DNA of 64,000 bases. Origin: Oreocharis arfaki (lineage: Eukaryota > Chordata > Aves > Passeriformes > Paramythiidae). The stretch spans positions 130,804 to 194,803 of the forward strand of contig VZRR01003432.1 in assembly GCA_013398015.1 (NCBI GenBank), given 5' to 3'. The notes under the pieces were generated by a model. It worked only from the letters and a program-made list of their open reading frames with translations. It was not told the origin of the DNA and did not search any database. The stretch's first letter is position 1. The number at the start of each line of letters is the position of its first letter. Both the position numbers and the translations under genes were made by a program. Shown here in pieces: positions 40,489 through 52,778 of the stretch.

Positions 40489-42367
40489 GAATATTTTTAG
40501 GTTGATGAGGTTATTTGTATGTAAAGTTATGTTATGTTCTCTTATGTTATTTTATGATTTATTTGGTTTTTCGTTTTTTCGTTTCATTGCTGATGAAGGC
40601 GAGTGACAAACTAGGTAATATGTCAGACCCTTGATCCAAAAAAGGACACCAAACAGGTGGAAAGCACAAGTAGTCCAGTGGGAATTAACTTAACAGCTGG
40701 TAGATTGCATAATTAATCAAATCTTTAAGGCATTTATAAATTTAGAATTTCTATACTTAAAGGTGTTCTGGTAAAAGACTCCGTGATTGAATGAGGAAAG
40801 GAGGAGAGCGTGTTATCATAAGCAAGAGTAAGACTTTGTGAAAACTCCTTGTAGTGAGAACTGATGAACTGATGCTTGAGTTCCAGGTGGAAGAAGAATC
40901 CCTTTTATTTGAAGGAAGGTTCTCTGATAATGTTTATTGATTCTTCCATTTAGGCATCCTCTAACACCTACTGGAAAACAGCTGTTCACTTTTTTTTCCA
41001 CATTTTTATACCTGAAGTTACATTACTCTGAGAGATAAAACCCCACTGATCTCCTCTGCTCATGTCAGTTGGATGGAATTAAGTCTCCTGCTCTGTCAGG
41101 TTAGCTGAGTGGAGATGGGAGGAGGCACTGCCTTTCCCATGATGTGGGAACTTCCCGTGTCCTCCTTTGTGCCCTTCAGGAGATGTGCAGTCCTTTGCAG
41201 GACATTCAGGAAACTTGTCAAGCCCTGTTTGAATAGAGTAAGAGTAATTGGGTGATGTCTTTTGGAATGTTACTTTTCATTTCTGTAAGAGACAAAGAAT
41301 AACATGCTGGCATTACAGGGAGGTTGTCCATTGCTCTCCATGGACACTTGTGCTCCAGCTCTTGACGAGTAATCTTTGGAGACTGTGTGTCGTTTGTTAA
41401 GTTCCTTGGGAAGCTTTGGTATGAGGAGGGTTATATACACAGTGCTTGTTTATTTTTTGCTAAAATAGACATGCAAACATTGAAAGGAGCAGAAGAGCAG
41501 AAGGGACTTCTTTATAAACACAATTTTCACTTGCATTAGTTCAGCATTATTCCAAACTGTCCTGAAGATGCAGAAAAGTGCTGCATGTTCAAAGGCTTTC
41601 AGCACTTTTGAGTCAGTGCAGACACTATGGGGGCAGATTTCCATAGCAACAGAATTAAAGAAAGGAAAATACGAAAAGCCAGTGTTGAGTAAGTATATGA
41701 GGAGATACATATATTGGTGGTGGGAGGGGAGTGCAGACTATGAGGTGCTGTAGAGCAACCAGCTGAGCTCTGCTCATTTTTTCAAAGACAACAAAATCAC
41801 CAAGAACCCCCCACTGTCCTTTTAATCAGATTTGCATAAAAGATCCAGCTGATCATCCCATTCTGACTGTAATCATTAATTCTAGAAAAATTAAGATCTT
41901 AGTTATTTGTTGATGTTCTAAAGGATAATAGTTGTTTCAGTACTGTAAGCTTCCTGCATGATTTAGCAGTGACATAAGTGATATATGTTGCTTGTCAAAG
42001 ACCTCAGAGAAAGCAAGAATCTGCAGTGCTCATCTTGTCAATTATCACTCATTCAAGTGTTTTGTGCACTTGCACTTCTCCTTTATAAGTCCCCATTACT
42101 TGACAAATAAATTATTACAATACACTATACTTATATTTTAATAAAAATATAAATAAAAATAAAAGAAAATTATATTTTTATATGTCTTGGATAGAAGACT
42201 ACTGGGGATTATAATAATGGCTGTGGAGATTATTACTGAGTAAAGTCCATAGTCAAGACAGCATAAAGAGAGGTCTTGCAGTAGGAAGAAGAATGAAGGT
42301 TCAGGTTTGCAGACTGGCAAGCAGCAACATGGCACAGTACCAGCTTAGTGCTCCTCCAACGGCAAGT
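40489..42367 (+). repeat. Duplicated block, copy B
   Basis: 1879 bases, near-identical to 38268-40143. Short frames found here duplicate those in copy A codon for codon and are not genes. Confidence 0.97.
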
Positions 42368-42368
42368 N
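42368..42368. other. Single N, assembly join
   Basis: Falls where copy B stops and the 68-base right flank resumes, skipping the 151 bases present after copy A. Confidence 0.98.
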
Positions 42369-42375
42369 AAATGTG

Positions 42376-42658
42376 AAGAAGGGCTTTTTACGAGGGCTTG
42401 CAGCGATAGAAGAAGGGTGAATGATTTTAAACTAAAAGAGCAGAGATTCAGATTACAGTCTTTACTCAGGGGTAGTGAGGCACAAGTTGCCCAGAGGAGC
42501 GGTGGATGCTCCATCACTGGAAGTGTTTAAGGCCAGGTTGGGTGGGACTTGGAGCAATCTGGTCTAGTGGAAGGTGTTCCTGCCCATGGCAGGGGCATTG
42601 GAACTAGATGACCTTCAAAGGTCCCTTCCTACCCAAACTATTCTGTAATTCCATGATG
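42376..42658 (+). mobile_element. CR1 LINE 3' fragment, sense
   Basis: GGGCTTTTTACGAGGGCTTG, GAATGATTTTAAACTAAAAG, AGATTCAGATTACAG, CATCACTGGAAGTGTTTAAG, TGGTCTAGTGGAAGGTGTTC, GAACTAGATGACCTTCAAAG and a terminal ATTCTGTAATTCCATGAT are all in the CR1 3' UTR order. It is truncated at the 5' end and lacks coding sequence. Its first 60 or so bases are repeated at 40302-40362 because of the duplication. Confidence 0.93.
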
Positions 42659-43207
42659 CTGATTTGCACACTTCAAACAGTATGCCAGGTTGTGTATCTG
42701 GTATGTTCTTGCCATACCTGGACCTGTTCAAACTTGCAAGTGACTTTTTCTGAAATATTTTCTGCTGTAACTGCCATGCTCCATGTTAGCTGTCGTGTAT
42801 AATTTTACAGCTAGTTAGGCACACTACACATTGATTGCCTCTTTGCCCCACGGAACTTATCTTTAATTTCCAGATAGCTTTAATTTCTCTTGGCATATGT
42901 TGTAAACGAGTAGGATGGAGGATAGCATATAATATTCTTCCCAGGAGCCAAATGATTATCTGCTAGTTCTGCGTCAGAAAACAGAAGCTGTAGATTTTGA
43001 TGTCAGCTACAGTGCTGTGCTTTTGAGAGAATGACAGGTTTACATCTGGCCTTTGCTTCTACCTCTGCTTAGATAAACTATCTTTTTTTCCTCTTTTGCA
43101 AACTTTTTTATTACCTTTTCCACTTCTGCATCCAGGTGTTGTCTCTTTCCTTCCAATACACCTCAATGTGCATGACATCTCTGACTTCCTCACTGCTCAC
43201 TCCTATC
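42659..43207. other. Unique non-coding DNA
   Basis: No gene or repeat recognised between the CR1 fragment and the ERVL-type LTR. Confidence 0.5.
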
Positions 43208-44170
43208 TACTTGCTTTGCTGGACTGGATTTGTGTGGCAAGATTTTGGTAAGCGGGGAGCTACAGAGGTGGTGTTTGTGAGAAACTACTAAGAGCTTTCT
43301 CAATGTCCAGTGGAGCCAATGCCAGCTGGCTCCAAGAGAGAGCTGCTGCTGGCCAAGGCTGAACGCATCAGCAATGGTAGTAGTGCAGAAGGGGGAAAGG
43401 TAGTTAGAACATGCGAGAGGAGCAGCCCAGCAGACCCCACAGTCCATGCAGAATGATGGAGTGCAACTACTCCAGGTGCCAGAGCAGAGATTCCCCTGCA
43501 GTCCATGGTGCAGGCCATGACGAGGCAGCTGTGCCCATGCAGCCCTTTGAGGATCCCATGATGGAGCAGATGGATGCCCAAAGGAGGCTGTGACCCTGTG
43601 GGAAGCCAGTACTGGAGCAGGTTCCTGGCAGGACTTGTGGCCTGATGGAGAGAAGAGCCACTTTGGAGCGGATTTGCTGGCTGGACTTTTGACCCTGTGG
43701 GTGATCCACGCTGGAGCAGCCTGTTCCTGAGGGACTGCACCACATGGAAGGGATCCACACTGGAACAGTTCGTGAGGAGCCATGGGAGCCCGTGGGAAGG
43801 ATTCATGTTGGAGAAGTTGGTGGAGGACTGTCTCCTGAGGGACCCAAGTCTGCAGTAGAGGAGGAGTGTGAGGAGTCTTTCCCCTGAGGAGAAAGGAGCA
43901 GCAGAGACAATGTGTGATGTACTGACTGCAGCTCCCCTTTCTTGTTCCCCTGTGCCACTGAGGGGAAGGAAGTAGAGAAAATAGAAAGTAGGGAAAAGGG
44001 GGAGTCAATTCTGTTTCTCCTATGACAGTAATTCATGAGTGATCTCTCCCTGTCCTTATGCTGACCCATGAGCCTTTCTTTGTATTTTTTTTTCCCCTGC
44101 CCAGTTGAGGAAGGGAGTGATAGAAGTGCCTTTGGTGGGCACCTGGTGTCCAGCCAGGGTCTTCCCACCA
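43208..44170 (+). mobile_element. ERVL-type LTR, sense
   Basis: About 960 bases matching a familiar avian ERVL LTR: it opens near TTGTGTGGCAAGATTTTGGT, continues GCCAATGCCAGCTGGCTCC and GCTGCTGGCCAAGGCTGA, has a body of imperfect GGAGCAG-rich repeats, and closes GTGCCTTTGGTGGGCACC, TGTCCAGCCAGGGT, CCCACCA. No internal gag-pol follows. The GC-rich U3 is open on the minus strand for 272 and 232 codons; those are antisense frames with no retroviral or cellular domain. Ends are estimates and I found no target duplication. Confidence 0.8.
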
Positions 44171-46414
44171 AAATTGCTGAAGCTGGCTGATGTCTCTCTG
44201 TCCTACCTTGTTTCCTTCCTGGTTTCTGACCCCACTGATTTCCTTCTTCATCTAATTTTATCCAGCCACACTCATTTTTACTCACTTCTGCACAAAGGAA
44301 TAATTTCAAACAATCCTTCATGTAACTCCTTGTATACCTGATCTTCACATTGAGACTGATTCTCTTTATTGGGAGCACAGATGAATTTGTTTTAATTTTG
44401 CTGGATCTTACTAAAATCTCTTTAAATTTTGGTTGAGAATTCAGGGATGTTCTTGTTTTGTTTCTGAATGGATTTAACTTTGTTGTGCCTTGAAAGATCA
44501 TAAATAGAAAAATCCGGTTTGTTTCCCTGACACTTCCTAATGAATTCTGAAAATAGAAGAAACATTATTAAAGGAATCATGGATAACAAGTCATGAGGTA
44601 ATTATAGTTTGTTGACTAATTGCAAAAAATACCAAAGACCAGGGAAAATTTCAGATTCTGATGTCTTACACTGTTTTCAAAATTGTGCTAAACTTCAAAT
44701 TTTTCAGTAAAATTCAGATCATATTCTCTATCAAGAGACAGCAATATTCTTAATTAACTTGCGCAATGTAACTTGTAAGAAAAATGCAGCTAGAAAGATC
44801 TTATTTCAACAAAGTAGCTAGGATGAATCAGTAAAACCTGTCCTAAAATATCATTGAAGAAACCAGTGAAGGAGAAGCGTCTGATGAGACTTTTGTAATC
44901 AGAATGATGTTGGCTTCCTCAAAATAATTTCCTCAATGTGATACTGTGGTTAAAGACATGGGTAGCTTATTTTAATTTCTGTCGTCCTCTGGGGAGCAAC
45001 TGTTCTAGCAACTGTTTTTGTGTTGACGTTGTTTGCCACGCCGGCTGTATGTATGCTAATAAGGCATTTGAGAAAAACTTAAGGCACAGTGTTGATAAAC
45101 AGATTTCAAAGCTGATGGCACAGTGGGATTATTTAGATGCCTGGTGACATCTGTATTTACATTCACAAGTGTGGTCTGGTATTTTCTGCTTGTTTCTGTA
45201 GTTCGGTCTGCAGAAGTTGGGAAAGCATTTGCGGTTCTGGCATGAAGGCACATGCCATATGCAGCATTCCACCTTGCAATGAAATACCCAAACTAGCCCT
45301 TCCTAAGCAGCCTTGTGGAAAGAGAAGGCTGGGTTTAGAGAGGAACAAAATCAGAGGAAGCTGAACCAAGAGCTGTCCCTTGCTTTCCCACCTTTACTCT
45401 CTGGTGCTGTGTTTAGTGGGAGAGTGAAGGTAGGAAGCCTTCACTAGACCAGCTGGGGAATAACTACCAATTCATGCTTGCTTAAATCTGGTGTGCGTGG
45501 AGTGGTAATCAGACTGTTAGGTTTACCTTGTACGTACACTGGGTTAACCTTGGTATTCCTGGCTATACAACGTACCAGCTATCTCAGTGACTAGCCCTTA
45601 AAAAGGGCAACACTTCACCGTGGTTCTGTAAGATTTGTTTTGCACTGCAGATGGAAGGGGGATCTTACATAGGATTTCTTACATAGTGTGTGTTGCTGTG
45701 TGATTTGTACAATACTGCAGCCCTACAGCTCCTACTTTGCTTAAGCTGTTTTTGAATGACAATTTAATACTGCTTCTTCTGCTTTAAAGAATATTCAGAT
45801 TTAAAAGAAGTGAAGACAGCCAAACAGCCTTTATCTAACTCTTCAGAAATGATCCTTTAACTTAGTGATTGAATAGCAGTTTCCCTTCAGAAACAAAAGA
45901 AAAACATTAAGTGATTTTGGCTGAAGAGAACATGGAGAGCAAAAAGGCAATAATATAACAGCGTAATTTAGATTAAATTTGCCTTCCAAGTATATATATG
46001 AAAGTCTCCAGCAAGAAGACATCCTTTCCAGTTCTTTAGTTCTGAGTGATTCCTACTAGAAAAGACCTCAAAATCTCAAGTCCTCTATTAAACTTTCAAT
46101 ATGTATATTGTCAGTCAGAGCTGCCACTGGATACACTATGGGCTCATCCAGATTGTTTCTGATGCTGTGGTAAGCTCCTTGTTGTCTAAACATTATCCCC
46201 AGGTTTTGTAAGAAATATTTATTTACATAACAGCTGGTACATTTAAAGGCAATTTGTGCCCAAGAATTACTCTTATGAGTCTTAAAGCTAACCCAGCTCC
46301 AGTCAGGTCAACAATATCAGCATTCCTATTTCACATTTTTATTGCACGATTTTTGTGTCTGTAACCTTATTATTTCTAGATAATGTTGATTTTATCTTTT
46401 CATTTAGTTTGGTA
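44171..46414. other. Unique non-coding DNA
   Basis: No gene or transposon recognised. Confidence 0.5.
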
Positions 46415-46980
46415 GTGGAATCACAGAATAGGATTGAGGTAGGAAGTCTAACCTTTGCATACAAAGCCAGGGTCCTTTGGAGTACGTAACTCAGGGCTGT
46501 AACTAGTCAGGTTATGAATATCTCCAAAGATAGAATCTTCAGAATCTCTCAGGGCAATCTCTTCCATTGTATGACCATCCTCACAGGAAAAAGAGAGGGG
46601 TTTTAGGCTTAAATAGAACATTCTGTACTTTAATTTGTGCCCATTTGCACTTGTCCTGTCACAGAGTACCACTAAGAAGAGTTCAGCTCCATCATCTCTA
46701 CACACCCCATCAGGTATTTCTACACAATCAGTAAGATCCCCCCTAACCCATCTCTTCTTCAGGCTCAACAGTCCCAGCTCTTTCATTCTTACCTTGTATG
46801 ACAGATGCTGCAAGATCTGCGTCATCTCCTTGGCTCTTTGCCACTCCAGCGTGCCTGAGTCTCTCTGGTACTGGGAAGCCCAGAACTGGACGCAGAGCTC
46901 CAGATACACCCCACCAGTGCTGAGTAAAAAAGAAGGATCACCTTCCCCTTGCAGGAATTCAAACCTGAACATTTTCACCT
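46415..46980 (-). mobile_element. CR1 LINE 3' fragment, antisense
   Basis: The left end AATCACAGAATAGGATTGAG is the complement of the CR1 terminal microsatellite; further right come CTGTCACAGAGTACCACTAA, CTTCTTCAGGCTCAACAGTC and GAAGCCCAGAACTGGACGC, all complements of CR1 3' UTR blocks. The minus-strand open frame of 176 codons lies entirely inside this CR1 and does not correspond to CR1 ORF2, so it is a chance frame. Confidence 0.9.
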
Positions 46981-49900
46981 CATAGAAGAGTATAAAATCT
47001 CTCAGGTCTATCTCTCATGAACTCTTAGCTGACATTAGTTTTGTAGACAGGTTCGTGATTCCTGAACTGCTTTACCAGAGTATTTCTTATGAACAGCTGT
47101 GAGGCACTCTGCAGTGTCATTATATGCTTTCTGATCTATGTCCATCTTTTATTGGGAAGCAAAAAAGTTTGCCAATACAGCCAAAAGGAAGCGGGCCTCT
47201 TTGTTTCTAGGGAAAGATTCAGATTAGGTAACAATTGAGACCACAAGGACTAGAGCTGCACAGCCTTCTTCTGTATTCCTCCATGTCGAATTAAAATTGC
47301 ATTCATTTAAAATAGAATTTAAACCAGCAGATAATGTAACAAAAGCAACAGTGTAGCAAATACCCTTGTTCCTTGACAGCATTTGTTTCTCTTAATTTTA
47401 CTTTTGTTTCTTCTTGTGCTTTTTCTTTCCCTTTCTCTTTTTTTCTCTGCTTCACATTTTTTTCTCCTTATTTTACATCCAACTCACCATTTTAATTCAA
47501 TGCTCTGCTCCTTGTGCTGAGCAAGTTCGAATGTTGGTTTGACAGGGTTGAAATGCATCAGGGGGAACCTACTGACTTCTCAACATTGCTCTGAATAAGT
47601 TATTAAAAATGTTTCATGAGTCTGGGGTACATTTGCAGACAAGATGGTGATTATCCACAGATGCAGTGAACATATATAAGGAGCAAGCAAGCCCAGCTGG
47701 ACAATTTTTGGGAGTGCATAAGGATGGTGTTGCTGTCCAAACATAGTCTTTCTTCACCTCTGAAGATGTATGATCCTCTTCAGCTGCCCCCATACAGGAG
47801 GAGTTCTAAGTCTTCATTAGACATAGATTTTGATGAGAAATCAAAGACATTTAGACTGATATTCCTAATATTTGATCCACCTCAACAAACAGCTCCCTAG
47901 TTGGAGAATGGGGCATGAACGACCTGGTGTAAGTGGATTTTAACCCCAGCACTTCAGGTTTAATGCTTGGCCACAGGATGGTATTTATTGCATAACTTCA
48001 AAGAGAGAGAGAGAGAGACAGGGAATGTTTCAACATTTTGACTGCTGCTTTTTTGATATCACCCTCTCTATCAGTGCTGGCTTTTGGAAATAATTCTCGA
48101 AGTCGCTCACTTATTGGTGCCCTGTGTAGGGTATGGAACAGATGTGTGGAGAAGGCAAATCATTAAAGAAAGAAATAAAGAAGTAAAAAACAACTCAATA
48201 AACACCCTACTTTCCTGCCATCCAGCAGCTGGTGACCCTTCAGAGGATGGGTGCAAGTAGCTCTCCGTGTCCCCTGGGTATGGCAGTGGCACCAGGCATC
48301 TGTGCAGGGAGCACCGTGGCCAAAGCCCAAGGGATGACGGAGCAGAGTTGGCTGAGGGAAAGCACTGAGCACCTGGGCTCCTGCCAGCCTGGTTCAATGC
48401 TACTATTTGCATGCAGAGACCAAAGCCCAACACTGCACATTGCCTCTACTCATTGTCTTTTTATATCTCTTGAACACGTAAGAAATTAACTTGCAGGGTT
48501 ATGTATTTATTATAGGCTATAGTAGTCCATAAATCTGCAATAATGGTTTTTACACACATATGTCTAGTGTAATGCTTTTACATTCAGCATATAAAAATTA
48601 TTCACATGAAACCCTAATTTTTAAGGATCAAGTATTTCAAGTATCTGTTAAACAGTCACAGATTTAGAACCATATGAAGCAACTTCTATTTTTTGACCCT
48701 GTCATGATAGCAATGTGCAATTATTATGTATTAAATTATTATAGATTAAACACTTGAGGTATTCACAGTGTTTTAACATGATGAATGTCCTAACACTTTT
48801 TGGATTTTCTTCAGAACTTTATCTATTTATCTTGAGATAAAAGTGAGAAAAAAATCTGCCTGGTCATTGAGTCGAGGTAAACCAGTAGCAATTTTTATAT
48901 TTCAGGATCTCTGCCACTGGTGATCAGTTAGGGAATAAAGAAGTTTAAGTTACAGGATTTGGGAAGAAGAGCCTACTCTGAATTATATAAAAAACTCTTA
49001 CTAGCTTTTGTAGAAATTACACAAGCATGACAAGAGAAAAATCCTTGACAGAATTAGCAATATTGAAATCAGAAATGGTTTTTTTGTTACTGCTTCAAGG
49101 TGGAGTGGTAATATAGGCTTGTCTCTCTGTAGTGAATTGTCTCAAATGGCAGGGCATCTCTTATTTTCCATCTTTACAGCAAACCTCCGAGCATCTGAAT
49201 AACACAGAATATTGTGGTTGCTGAGAGATTTTTTAATAAATTACTGGATATAAAAGGTGGCAAGAGTTATTCTTAGTAAATGATTATGCAACAGAGAATA
49301 ATTAGTATCATTATTTATTTTGCCTTTGGTAATGGCTTGAAAGTACATGAGGAACAAAATAAGATAAAATGCTTATTAATCAGGAAATATTAATAGTATA
49401 AGGTAGAGTTTCCAAGCACCTTGGCTAGAAGGTCTTTCTTTTGCCTTTTGAGATTTACTGTTGTTTTGGGGGCCCTGGAGGCATGCCGCTTTGTTGGGGT
49501 TTGGCTGCATGGGCTTATGGCCAGGTTTGGTAGTGGGCTCTTAGCCCTTGCCTCGATGAGCAGTGAGGAACCTTAGTGGAGAACGATCCACTTCCTCTGG
49601 GAGCACCTTGAAACTCAATCTTCCCTCTCAGTATCTGTTACAGATATTTTTCAGGTGCTCCTTGATTCTGACTCTGATCAGACCTCTGATTGACTTGTCC
49701 TCCTGGTTTGATCACAGACCTCCCTCACCACAGTCACCTCCTTCCCCTCTCACACATTTCTTCTGTCACTGGTTTTAGTGTATTATTGTAGCCCCAGCTT
49801 CTGAGCCTCCTCCCCTTCTATTTGATAGTTCTGTATAGTCTGGCTTTAATCACTCCAGAAGAAGACACACCATTAATTATAAATTTTATAAGGCAGGACA

Positions 49901-51810
49901 GTGAGACCTAGTATAAAACAAAGAGGGAGGCGTTCTATGAGTGGCAGGCATTTTGATGCAAATTGCCTTTTTTTTTTTTTTTTAGAGAAAATCATGGCAG
50001 AGTGTTTGTTAGAGAGAAAATCCTCATTTATTCAGATCTTGGCTTAGGTAACACTCTCATGGGCGATCAAATCTCCTCAAACTTCAGTACAGTTGGTAGC
50101 TGACCAGTTGGCAAAGGGATTCTCTTGCACAAATCCTGACAATGACATCTCCAGCAAGATTGGAGATGCATGCATTTAATATCTTAATTATGTATGTATT
50201 AAATAGCTTAATCACATACCAGATACTCTCCCACATGAAAGTTATCATCCCAGACAGAGCCAACACACCATTTGTACAAGGACAGTTAATACTAGCTGTT
50301 TTAGAGCTGTCTTATCTGTGTCAAACATGATCTCTCCTGAAGCAAGGACCATGTAAGGCTGTGGCTGGAGGGAGGGGACAGGCTGTCCACCCAGAATAAC
50401 ACCTCCTTCAAGTGTACAGTGTGGGCTGGACACAGCAGGAGCTGCCCAGGGTATCTCTAGAAGTGTCTCAAATTGCCACCCCTAACAGCACTCAGTTGTG
50501 ACGGTTTAGTCAATCAGCAAGCATCAAGTTCTTTGTCTGAAACCATTCTGTAGGCTCATCCCTTTAGATGACCAGCTCCTGGACCACCCAGGGAATTTAT
50601 GACTTTAGTGCATGTGTGCGTCCCTGCACAGCCCAGAGACCCAACTGCCATCACTATTAAAAGTCAAGAACTAACTTTAGTTTCCTACTTTTTACTCATT
50701 TATAACTTGAATGTCATAGCTCATGCCATTTAGACTTTAAGGTGCATTCACCTTTAGAGAGACATGGGAGTACTGCAGTGGGGTCACCAGCTGATTCCTA
50801 AAAACTGACTTCGGAACTGAAAATGCAATTTGCAAAACAAGTTTATGGGTATATATGTGTATGTATTATGCATTGTTGAGGGAGGGTGAAGCTATGCTCC
50901 ACATGAGCCTGGGATTGGTTCTAAATCCTTTCTGTCTGGCAGTTTTTTGTACCCGTCAGTGCAGCAATGCAGGGCCCTGAGCTGAATGCATGGTGTTGTA
51001 CACCTGATACTCCTTTCTTCTGCTCTTCTCACGGCATGTGAAACATGACAGTGTTTGCATGCGAGACACATATGTATTCTTCTTTCCACTTTCTTCATGT
51101 AAATCCCTGTCTGGCAAGGGCAGAGGCTCAAATAGCATGTCACAAGGATTTATTTAGATGTCAGGAGTGCTGGCTGATCAGCCGAGCAAGCAGACTATGC
51201 TGGGGTGTGTGTGTGGGGCGGTGTGGGGGTGTCTGTCTGGGATGTAAGACAAAGGGAGATGCAACTCGCATTAAGGGGTATTGTAGATTCACTTTAGCAC
51301 CATGCAAACATGACTGAATTGGCCCATCTACTTAGCATATGGTTGAAAATCTGTGTGCCTGGATATATCCCCACAAATAACCCGAAGACACCATCATGGT
51401 CTACAGAGCTGGAACAAGCTATGCAGATTCAAAGAAATGAGTGGGGTGTGGGAAGGAGTTTGACTCCTTGTGCCAAAAAATATTTCAATACGAGTAAGAG
51501 ACACATAAACACATTATTCCTGAAAAGATCTTGAACATTATAAAATGAAGGACAATTTCCTGTCCAGAAGAAACTTTAGGTTCCTGGATGCCATGTGAGT
51601 GGTTTCTTTTCCAGGGGTTGTATTAAGGAATTGAGAAAATACTTTCTAAAGTGTCTTGGTAAAAGTAGGCCAGGATCTTTTACATAAAAAATGAACTGAA
51701 AATAGGGGTTCACTGTATAGAAGGAGAAAAGTTGTTTTTTGATAATACTTTTGATTCTAATGCTGTGACTGGCAAGATTTTTTTATATACAGGGAATTAG
51801 CCAGTTGCAT
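46981..51810. other. Mostly unique non-coding DNA
   Basis: No gene recognised. It includes a (GA)n run at 48002-48020, a T16 run at 49968-49983 and a G-rich stretch at 51202-51241. GC-richer pieces at 48220-48430, 49460-49780 and 50340-50640 could be old repeats that I cannot assign. Confidence 0.45.
51202..51241 (+). other. G-rich stretch, possible G-quadruplex
   Basis: Four G runs (GGGG, GGGG, GGGGG, GGG) separated by TG-rich loops of about 6 to 9 bases. The loops are long, so stability would be modest. Confidence 0.4.
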
Positions 51811-52778
51811 TGTACTGTGTTGACCCTGGCTGGATGCCAGACACCCACCAAAGCCACTCCATCACTCCCCTCCACAGCCGGACATGGGAGAGAAAATTTA
51901 GTGAAAGGTTCATGAATTAAGGACAGAGAGAGATCATTCACCAAATACTGTTGTGGGCAAAACAGACTTGAATCAGAGAATATTAATTGAATTTATTGCT
52001 AAGAAAATCAGAGCAGGATAATGGGAAGTAATACCTTATAAGACCTTGAAAAGACCTTCTCCTCACCCCTCTCTTCTTCCTAGCTTTAGCTCTTCCCTCT
52101 CAGCAGGATAGGGAGGTGGAGAAAGGGGGTTGTGGTCATTATGTCTCTGCTCAGGGAAAGGAGTCCTTCCCCTGGTCCAGGATGGGTCCCTCCCTCAGGC
52201 AACTCTTCCATGAGGTGCAGTCCTTCAAGGACAGGCTGCTCCAGCATGGGTCCCCCATAGGGTCACAAATCCTACCAGGAAGCCAGCTCCAGCATGGGCC
52301 TTCCATGGGTTCACAGCCTCCTCTCAGGCATCCATCTGCTCCAGCATGGGTCTCCTCCAGGGGCTGCAGGTGGATCTCTGCATCCCTGTGGACTTCCATA
52401 GGTGGCAGGGGCACAGCTCCCTCACCACGGTCTGCACTGGGGGCTGCAGGGGAACCTCAGCTCTGGCGCCTGGAGCACCTCCTCTCCTCCTCCTGCACTG
52501 ACCTAGGGGTCTGCAAGGTTGTTCCTCTGCATATTCTCACCCTGCTCTTCTCTGGCCCCAATTGTATCTGCACAATAACTTTTTTTTCTTCTTAAATATG
52601 TTATCATAGAGGTGTTATCATCTTTCCTAATTGGCCCAGCCTGGGCCAGTGGCATGTCCACCTTGGAGCCTCCTGGGACTGGCTCTTCCTGACATGGAGG
52701 AAGCTTCCAGCAGCTTCTCAGAGAAGCCATCTCTGCAGCCCCCCTACTACGAGAACCTGACCATGCAAAGCCAATACA
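51811..52778 (-). mobile_element. ERVL-type LTR, antisense
   Basis: The left end TGTGTTGACCCTGGCTGGAT and CACCCACCAAAGCCACTCC is the complement of the U5 end of the same LTR class as 43208-44170 (compare TTTGGTGGGCACC...CCAGCCAGGGT). The right end carries the complement of AGAAGCTGCTGGAAGCTTCC and the GGGCTGCAGAGATGGC start region. The two copies are clearly diverged and in opposite orientation, so they are separate insertions. No internal genes are seen. The 159-codon + strand frame inside is antisense to the element. Confidence 0.8.

Noticed and set aside
39226..41753. Pairs of identical short proteins in two places
   Set aside because: They are the same DNA counted twice because of the duplicated block; not a gene family.
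37808..42436. Complete provirus starting at the antisense LTR, with a purine-rich tract beside it
   Set aside because: The adjacent DNA has no gag, pol or env remnants and no second LTR.
43190..44501. Minus-strand open frames of 272 and 232 codons
   Set aside because: They run mostly antisense through the GC-rich ERVL-type LTR, show no retroviral or cellular domain, and overlap one another in different frames.
46448..46978. Minus-strand open frame of 176 codons
   Set aside because: It lies inside a CR1 3' UTR fragment and does not encode CR1 reverse transcriptase.
47520..47545. GTTCGAAT as a tRNA B box
   Set aside because: No A box or cloverleaf can be drawn around it.
52116..52595. Plus-strand open frame of 159 codons
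   Set aside because: Antisense to the LTR at 51811-52778; its repeated Gly-Ser-Gln-Pro pieces come from imperfect repeats in the LTR.
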